64,000 bases of DNA from Comamonas testosteroni ATCC 11996. Its GTDB lineage: Bacteria; Pseudomonadota; Gammaproteobacteria; Burkholderiales; Burkholderiaceae_C. Shown here piece after piece: positions 63,101-64,000 of this stretch. A program made the translations under genes and the position numbers. The stretch lies in the NCBI RefSeq assembly GCF_000241525.1, contig NZ_AHIL01000035.1, forward strand, positions 23,165-87,164, read 5' to 3'. Numbering within the stretch: the first letter of the stretch is position 1; every line of letters starts with the position of its first letter. The notes beneath the pieces were generated by a model. The model saw nothing but the letters and a program-made list of their open reading frames with translations. It had not been told where the DNA came from and searched no databases.

Positions 63101-63671
63101 GGGCTTTGGCCGCCAGCGCTTTTTCCTGGTCAGCCTGTTGCTGCAGCAATTGCTGCATGGCCTCCTGGTCTGAGCTCAGGGCCTGCGCACTGCTCAGGCG
63201 CTCATGCAGTGCCTCCATCTGCTTTTGCAGGTCATAGAGCTTCTGGCTGGGATCATCCGGCAGCAAAAACGGGCCGGCCTTGTAATCTGCATTGCTGCCA
63301 AAAGTGCGGTGAAACCAGAGAGCTACTTCGCGGGCGACCTTGAGAGATTCAAGTGCCTCCCGATAGCCAATCGCAGCTCCAACCTCATGCACCGCTTCAT
63401 TGCCTCGCATGCGCAGCAGGTGAAACATCTGCCGCAACTGCGGGTCCAGCCCCAACTTGGAATCAATGCTGCGAATGAGGTCCGACTGTGTGGATGGCTG
63501 CAACTGCGGCTGCAAGCCAATGCGGCCGGCGACCTCTTTGGCAATGGCTTCGGCCAGTAACCTCAGTTTGGCAACACAGCTGGGCGGGTCGTGGGGAAAA
63601 ATTTTCTCTGCGGCTAAGCCCAACGCTGCCAATGATTTGGAATAAGCGCCCAGAAAAGCGAAATTACTCAC
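60198..63671 (-). CDS. hsdR: Type I restriction endonuclease subunit HsdR
   Basis: Restriction/translocase subunit of 1157 residues. Order of domains: an N-terminal DUF4145-like helical region (about 1-130), a coiled coil, the HSDR_N nuclease (PD-(D/E)xK with DYVLF..VVEAK near residues 295-315), then a superfamily 2 helicase with motif I ATGTGKT (about 460-466), DEAH box (about 565), and TATPAKHT. A C-terminal EcoEI-type domain ends the protein. It starts with GTG 63671 after GAGG. It is the first gene of the R-M-S cluster but is separated from hsdM by 257 bases. Confidence 0.94.
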   Translation of the reverse strand: MSNFAFLGAYSKSLAALGLAAEKIFPHDPPSCVAKLRLLAEAIAKEVAGRIGLQPQLQPSTQSDLIRSIDSKLGLDPQLRQMFHLLRMRGNEAVHEVGAAIGYREALESLKVAREVALWFHRTFGSNADYKAGPFLLPDDPSQKLYDLQKQMEALHERLSSAQALSSDQEAMQQLLQQQADQEKALAAKALQERDIYEQLAMEASATIEQLKAELAKSDAVEKAPSPETVRSWSSRSRKAASLVQMDEPATRLIIDQMLRDAGWSADTVAQTYAKGARPARGQNMAIAEWPMKGQQSADYVLFAGLTPVAVVEAKRLNQNVAGKIGQAERYARSFLLSVDCEAAWKHEQPPQPWQDGQGALFQIPFAYSCNGRPFVRQHEQSSGTWFRDLRHTANLARPLPSFHSPEGLLDVLRRDIAKAQGKLETETAAYLGLRSYQLNAISAVEQCLAQGQRSSLLAMATGTGKTRTIIGLIYRFLKAERFKRILFLVDRTALGDQALEAFDDMLLEQNMPLSKLYNIADLGDMATEAEDRVQVATVQAMVKRIFDSDSPPPVDRFDCVIVDEAHRGYTLDQEMTEGEQELRDASQYLSTYRRVLDYFDAFKVGLTATPAKHTSDIFGHPIYTYSYREAVADDWLIDHEPPIRYTTLLTQNGIHFEKGDAVESIHLQTGEIDTAELEDELHFDVASFNKTVLNDNFNRVICNQLAQELDPFSDEKTMIFCATDTHADTVVRMLGEAFKELHGDAYNQATVAKITGKTDKVSQMIRNYKNEAYPKVAVTVDLLTTGIDVPRICNLVFMRRVRSRILYEQMIGRATRRCDDIGKTVFRIYDPVDLYATLQGVNTMQPLVKDPKVTIDQLIDELHNPASYTAPGSTAERKHADDVLDQLNQKLMRVLRKATHKAEKKPALKERLQQLEQSWGVPPAQLHKHLHDMAKKQGTQAVAHFLRNHTRLLQQLGEVQELMGTAYRPVLSDHHDELVAREQNWGSYSMPEDYLEGFAHFIKEQLNQSVALSVVVNRPKDLTRELLREVRLLLDGAGFSEAALKAAWRNQSNQDIAAGIVAHIRKAALGEALLPFEDRVNRAMQRIYSLRSWTTAQRSWLDRIAKQLKHETVVDSNFLNEAFRQQGGTKQVDKVLGGELDTVVTQLAEALWQKVA

Positions 63672-63703
63672 CCGCTGCCTCGATTGATATTGGTATAGCG
63701 CAT

Positions 63704-63731
63704 ATTATGTAACCATGCGTTGCAATATCAA
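63704..63731 (-). promoter_or_regulatory. Sigma-70-like promoter of hsdR
   Basis: On the minus strand TTGATA is followed after 16 bases by CATAAT, 32 bases upstream of the hsdR GTG start. Both hexamers match the consensus in four of six positions or more. Confidence 0.5.
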
Positions 63732-63738
63732 AAATTAA

Positions 63739-63750
63739 TCCCGGCCGGGA
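63739..63750. promoter_or_regulatory. Palindrome TCCCGGCCGGGA upstream of hsdR promoter
   Basis: Perfect 12-bp palindrome set in AT-rich sequence, with flanking ATTAA and TTAAT arms, just upstream of the candidate hsdR -35 box. It is a plausible regulator site, but no controller gene is seen nearby. Confidence 0.4.
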
Positions 63751-63971
63751 CAGGAATTAAATTGGAACGTCCTCGGCAGCTGGTCAACGATATTTTTGGA
63801 TCAAGGAAATAGCGGGGCAGACGAAGGCCTGCCCCCTTACGCGCCACCAAATTGACAGTTTGAAATTGGCTCCATCGACAGTGCAGGCCCATGGACTAAA
63901 TACCCCGCGCATGTCTAAGACATTGCGGCACAGCACCCCAATAGGCATGGCACATGCTTTTGCTTTTCACT

Positions 63972-63990
63972 GGCGTTGTTGCATAAATCG
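63972..63990. mobile_element. Possible terminus of an IS5-family (IS903-type) insertion sequence
   Basis: GGCGTTGTTGCATAAATCG resembles the GGCTTTGTTGAATAAATC-type inverted terminal repeats of the IS903 group as I remember them. If so, the element lies beyond the window edge. The other end and transposase are not visible, so this stays tentative. Confidence 0.4.
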
Positions 63991-64000
63991 TTCTCTACCT

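Larger units (their letters stand above)
63672..63971. other. Intergenic region upstream of hsdR
   Basis: About 300 bases containing the hsdR promoter, the palindrome, and a hairpin GGGGCAG/CTGCCCC at 63814-63835. No coding sequence is supported. Confidence 0.6.

Overview
The window looks like a chromosomal segment of a betaproteobacterium of the family Comamonadaceae, most likely Comamonas or a close relative. This is inferred from high G+C coding sequence, a dense set of acyl-CoA and branched-chain amino acid transport genes, the yciB-bolA-ppiC and thiO-thiS-thiG-thiE arrangements, and AT-rich intergenic inverted repeats. No 16S gene or taxonomic marker search was available, so the genus is an inference.

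Layout. 0.1-11.9 kb: a PAS hybrid histidine kinase with a degenerate receiver, rlmB, sstT, a YbbA-type ABC ATPase divergent from and overlapping tesA, a DUF2189 membrane protein, metC, a BON lipoprotein, an MFS exporter and a patatin-like lipoprotein. 11.9-27.3 kb: a lipid and amino acid catabolism block, all on the minus strand: acyl-CoA dehydrogenase, thiolase, FadB-type multifunctional enzyme, a complete Liv-type ABC transporter (livF, G, M, H and two tandem binding proteins), a DUF4123-like two-gene unit and an acyl-CoA synthetase. 27.5-31.4 kb: selO-msrB, yciB-bolA and a parvulin foldase. 31.5-33.9 kb: a three-gene ECF sigma operon with a secreted protein and a putative anti-sigma factor. 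34.0-41.7 kb: thiamine genes, with one TPP riboswitch before a CytX-type transporter and a second, with a large structured insertion, before thiO-thiS-thiG-thiE; thiD is divergent. 41.9-45.3 kb: a Crp/Fnr regulator, then a kinase and acyl-CoA dehydrogenase pair resembling a split ACAD10/ACAD11. 45.5-53.6 kb: a chemoreceptor, prfB with its programmed frameshift, pepN, a TPR-like secreted protein, fbp and tRNA-Thr(CGT).

From the tRNA-Thr to the right edge the sequence becomes visibly more AT-rich and is filled with accessory genes: a zinc-ribbon membrane protein, an SH3 protein, a two-gene unit made of a membrane coiled-coil protein and a YaaW/DUF3944-like protein, and a type I restriction-modification system (hsdR, hsdM, hsdS). 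An insertion-sequence-like terminus lies at the very end. This is probably a genomic island inserted at the tRNA.

Two families of dispersed intergenic elements stand out. One is a three-helix repeat found three times, each time within 10 bases after a stop codon and in the same orientation as the preceding gene, with compensatory changes in its helices. The other is an AT-rich long inverted repeat of about 90 bases, also found three times. The first is the best candidate in the window for an undescribed structured RNA or DNA element. The YaaW-like pair inside the restriction-modification island is the best candidate for an undescribed protein module.
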